A stretch of 64,000 nucleotides of DNA from contig NZ_JABVEC010000003.1 of NCBI RefSeq assembly GCF_014323705.1, forward strand, positions 310,001 through 374,000, read 5' to 3'. The notes under the pieces were generated by a model, which was not told where the DNA came from, did no database searches, and saw nothing but the letters and a program-made list of their open reading frames with translations. Positions within the stretch are counted from its first letter, which is position 1. Each line of letters begins with the position of its first letter. The position numbers and the translations under genes are program-made. This document shows positions 61,360-64,000 of this stretch, in pieces. Source of the stretch: Actinomadura alba (GTDB taxonomy: Bacteria; Actinomycetota; Actinomycetes; Streptosporangiales; Streptosporangiaceae).

Positions 61360-61800
61360 GTGAGAATTTGTGCTGCTTTGATGGCGTTCGCCTGTGGCGC
61401 CGGGCTGGTGGCGTTCGCGGCGCCGGCCGAGGCCGCGTCGGTGATCCAGATCTACCGGGTCTACTACAACTCCCCGGGCAGCGACACCGGCTCCAACACC
61501 AGCCTCAATGGCGAGTGGGTGCAGCTCAAGAACACCAGCCGGACTTCCCGGAGCCTCAAGAGCTGGAAGCTCAAGGACAAGACCGGCTACACCTACACCT
61601 TCGGGACCTTCACGCTGGGGGCGGGCAAGTACGTGACCGTCCGGACCGGCAAGGGCACCAACACCACGACCAACCGTTACTGGGGCCGCTCCTGGTACGT
61701 CTGGAACAACACCGGCGACACCGCCTACCTGCGGAACTCTGCCGGAACGCTGATGGACTCCTGCTCGTGGGGCCGCACCGGCTCCTCGAAGTACTGCTGA
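61360..61800 (+). CDS. Secreted lamin-tail-domain (LTD) protein
   Basis: The protein has 146 residues from the GTG at 61360 (AGGAGAG upstream). The signal peptide is ICAALMAFACGAGLVAFAA. The LTD beta-sandwich follows with IQIYRVYYNSPGSDTGSNTS, NGEWVQLKNTS, WKLKDKTGYTYTFG and TGDTAYLRNSAGTLMDSCSW. Small secreted LTD proteins are frequent in actinomycetes; some may bind nucleic acid or wall, but the function is unknown. Confidence 0.9.
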   Translation: MRICAALMAFACGAGLVAFAAPAEAASVIQIYRVYYNSPGSDTGSNTSLNGEWVQLKNTSRTSRSLKSWKLKDKTGYTYTFGTFTLGAGKYVTVRTGKGTNTTTNRYWGRSWYVWNNTGDTAYLRNSAGTLMDSCSWGRTGSSKYC

Positions 61801-61825
61801 TCGGTACGACCGTGGAGCAGCTGGC

Positions 61826-62389
61826 ATGAACGACGCTCTGGAATACCGTCGGCGGGACACCGACCGCTTCTATGCCCTGCTCGATGAGTTGGCCGAACGG
61901 GTCGGCGGGCCACGCCTGCTCAGGGACTGCACTGAGGCCGGCGGTTGGCCACAGTACGGCGTGGAATTCTTTCTGAAGGACGGCCAGGTCCGGACCGGAA
62001 GGGACGGGCTCCGCGTCGGCAGCGCGCTGCTGCAGGTCGGTGACTGGCCCACCGAGGTAGCACAGTCTTGGGGGCAACAAAAAGTCAACCCGGTCCAGCG
62101 AAAAGCCGAACGCCCGCTTGAACGCGCGGTGAGCGATCACATCACCGTCATGCCGTTGCTCTGGCTGAGCGTACCCAACCGCGAATGGCGAAAGTCCATA
62201 CGAGCCAACTCACGCCGAGCACGCCGCGAACGCGCTCGGCACATCGGACAGGTCCCGCAGGAAACTCTCGGCGGCCAGCGAGGCCCCCGGTCCCGAACTC
62301 GGGGACGGCCGTCCGCACGTCGTCTCGGCGTCGGCGGCGGTGTCCAGCACTGCATGATTGCCGGATGCTTTCCGATACATCACGGTTGA
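61826..62389 (+). pseudogene. GIY-YIG nuclease-family protein with internal deletion
   Basis: The 187-codon frame starts with DTDRFYALLDELAERVGGPR, CTEAGGWPQYGVEFF and RVGSALLQVGD, like the first third of actinomycete GIY-YIG proteins (GVYFFFE...RVGTHAL). It then jumps to WGQQKVNPVQRKAERPLERA and VSDHITVMPLLWLSVPNREW, which matches their last third. The middle segment with the catalytic Arg/His (TLWxRLRQHRG) and the rest of the core is missing, and the C-terminal ~60 codons look non-family. The frame stays open, but the protein should be inactive. Confidence 0.6.
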
Positions 62390-62453
62390 AGAACCTGATT
62401 GCACGAAAACGCGGCGTTCGGTGAAGATGATCCGACGACATTTGGAGGTCCTT

Positions 62454-63863
62454 GTGCGGAATGCCCGGCGCTTCGCCGCCACACTGACGGCCATGGCCAC
62501 CGGCGCGATATGCGTCGGCGTGGTTGCGGCCTCCCCCGTATCGGCCGCGACGCCGGCTCGAGCCAACGACTTCGACGGTGATGGTTACCGTGACATCGCA
62601 GTCGGAGATCCAGACGCATCGGTCGGAGCGATAACTCAGGCCGGACAGGTCAAGGTCATCTATGGATCCAAGTCAGGGCTGAATGCGAAGCGGACACAGA
62701 CCATTACGCAGAACAGCCCCGGCATACCTGGCGCAGCCGAAAAGCAGGACTCATTCGGTTCCGGGCTCGTCTCCGCGGATTTCAACCGCGATGGTTACGC
62801 CGACCTGGCCGTGGTCGCCAATAATGAATTCGTCACCGGAGCCGGCCGTGGGCTCGTGACGGTCGTTTTCGGGAGCCGTACCGGGTTGTCGAGCAAGGCG
62901 ATCTCCTTTGGCACGGCCAAGGGGGAATGGCTCGAAGACTCGTCGGCCGTCGGGGATGTGACCGGAGACGGCTACCCCGACCTCGCCGTCTCCGCCGGCC
63001 GCCGTCCGTATCTCCTGCCCGGCAGCGCCACCCTCGCCTCCAGGATTTCGGCGCTCCGCAGGCTTCCCTCACCTTCGGGAAACGTTGACAACGACCAGGT
63101 GCAGGGCGTCCTCATCGGCGACGTTGACGGCGATGGCCGACTCGACCTCACCACGCCGTACGAAAGCGCATTCACCGGCTGGAAGACCGCCCTCGCCTAC
63201 TATCCGGGCAGCGCGACCGGGCTCAAGGACCCCGTGCGCGGCAACGCCGCAGACGATTATGACGACCTGCACCGTCCAATGGCCATGGGCGACATCAACG
63301 GCGACCGCTACGCCGACGTCGTGATCGGCAACAGCGGTACCCGCGACGAACCGGTTCGGACCGGCGGTGAGATCACCATCTGGTATGGGGGGTCGGCGCC
63401 GTTCGGCGTACGGCAGAAGGTCAGCCAGGATTCGGGGAGTGTCCCCGGTGGTGGTGAGAAGGACGACTTCTTCGGCGAATCGGTGGCCGTGGGTGACGTC
63501 AACGGCGACGGAAGGGCCGATGTGGCCGTCGGCGCGCCGGGCGAGGACTTCGGCAGCATCACCAACGGCGGAGCCCTGTTCGTGATTTATGGCGGAGAAC
63601 GCGGACTCGGTTCGAACCACGACCAGATGCTGACCCAGTCCACCGCCGGAGTGCCGGGTACCGCCGAAAAGGGAGACTTCCTCGGCAACGACGTGACACT
63701 GATGGATCTGAACAACGACGGCAAGCGGGACCTCATCGCCGTCGCGCTGGGCGACAACGGGGTCAACGTGCTGCGCGGCAGTGCCTCCGGCATCACGACC
63801 ACCGGCGCTCAGGGCATCGGCTCCATCAGCCGATCTGGAATCGATCCCACCCTCCCCAGCTGA
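62454..63863 (+). CDS. Secreted FG-GAP / integrin-alpha-like repeat protein
   Basis: This is a 469-residue protein; GGAGGT lies 4 bases before GTG 62454. The signal peptide is FAATLTAMATGAICVGVVAA. Repeats of ~65 residues carry Ca-binding DxDxDGxxD loops: DFDGDGYRDIAVGDP, DFNRDGYADLAVV, DVTGDGYPDLAVSAG, DVDGDGRLDLTT, DINGDRYADVVIG, DVNGDGRADVAVGAP and DLNNDGKRDLIAV. Seven blades suggest a complete beta-propeller. Such proteins are extracellular scaffolds or adhesins; the ligand is unknown. Confidence 0.92.
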   Translation: MRNARRFAATLTAMATGAICVGVVAASPVSAATPARANDFDGDGYRDIAVGDPDASVGAITQAGQVKVIYGSKSGLNAKRTQTITQNSPGIPGAAEKQDSFGSGLVSADFNRDGYADLAVVANNEFVTGAGRGLVTVVFGSRTGLSSKAISFGTAKGEWLEDSSAVGDVTGDGYPDLAVSAGRRPYLLPGSATLASRISALRRLPSPSGNVDNDQVQGVLIGDVDGDGRLDLTTPYESAFTGWKTALAYYPGSATGLKDPVRGNAADDYDDLHRPMAMGDINGDRYADVVIGNSGTRDEPVRTGGEITIWYGGSAPFGVRQKVSQDSGSVPGGGEKDDFFGESVAVGDVNGDGRADVAVGAPGEDFGSITNGGALFVIYGGERGLGSNHDQMLTQSTAGVPGTAEKGDFLGNDVTLMDLNNDGKRDLIAVALGDNGVNVLRGSASGITTTGAQGIGSISRSGIDPTLPS

Positions 63864-63934
63864 CCTGGGACCAGCGAACGCTCGGCCGGTGGGCGGGATC
63901 CTTGGCGGCCCAGACGAGACCGATCCTTCCAGCC

Positions 63935-63989
63935 GTGATCTTGCAGTTGTTCGCGCCATGACTGCGCTCGAATCGCGAACAACTGCAAG
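63935..63989. repeat. Long hairpin, family B copy 3
   Basis: Arms GTGATCTTGCAGTTGTTCGC (63935-63954) and GCGAACAACTGCAAG (63975-63989) pair perfectly over 15 bases around a 20-base loop. It follows the FG-GAP gene and is nearly identical to copy 1 at 59604. Confidence 0.75.
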
Positions 63990-64000
63990 CTGTCCGGGCC

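Overview
The window is high-GC DNA (third codon positions mostly G or C) with GTG and TTG starts, Tat and Sec secretion signals, an ECF42-type sigma factor, PadR and NB-ARC regulators and MazEF9-like toxin-antitoxin genes. That points to a filamentous actinomycete (Streptomyces / Streptosporangiales / Thermomonosporaceae type). The genus cannot be fixed from the sequence alone. No rRNA, tRNA or CRISPR array was seen.

Layout. 0-12 kb: the tail of leuS, a DUF559 nuclease-like gene between two copies of one hairpin repeat, an ECF42 sigma / DGPF protein / reductase operon, mazEF, a sugar-efflux-type MFS transporter, PhoD, a very acidic secreted protein and a long gene broken by an in-frame TGA. 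12-20 kb: two coupled membrane proteins, a decayed IS605-type element (frameshifted tnpB, 3' remnant of tnpA), a PadR/DUF998 divergent pair, a secreted GH16-CBM protein, an epoxide hydrolase and a glycosyltransferase.

20.7-25.7 kb is the most interesting part. A 1177-residue STAND-type ATPase / TPR / ADP-ribosylglycohydrolase fusion is translationally coupled to a SIR2-family protein. A NadD paralog sits tail to tail with that pair. Together they look like an NAD/ADP-ribose conflict or signalling module.

25.8-37 kb: DinB-like protein, aldo/keto reductase, a lipoprotein, then an AT-richer island. The island holds an NB-ARC/TPR regulator that lacks its P-loop, an AIR-synthase (ThiL-like) protein, two HIT proteins, a membrane protein and a methyltransferase. 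37-48 kb: small genes and many broken ones (TetR, FtsX permease, SDR-like and pRiA4b ORF3 fragments), a DprA + ComF-like phosphoribosyltransferase pair that recalls the ShosTA toxin-antitoxin/defence arrangement, an amidase and a secreted X-Pro dipeptidyl-peptidase-like enzyme.

48-64 kb: an accessory J-protein / dnaK / grpE operon with a clear sigma-A-type promoter, then a secretome-rich stretch (gamma-glutamyltransferase, phytase-like esterase, D-Ala-D-Ala carboxypeptidase, HEYGH zinc protease, PhoX-like protein, lamin-tail protein, FG-GAP protein). Between these genes lie decayed pieces of mobile or nuclease genes (IS630, HNH, GIY-YIG) and three copies of a second long hairpin family. All functional names rest on motif recognition by eye; no database search was run.
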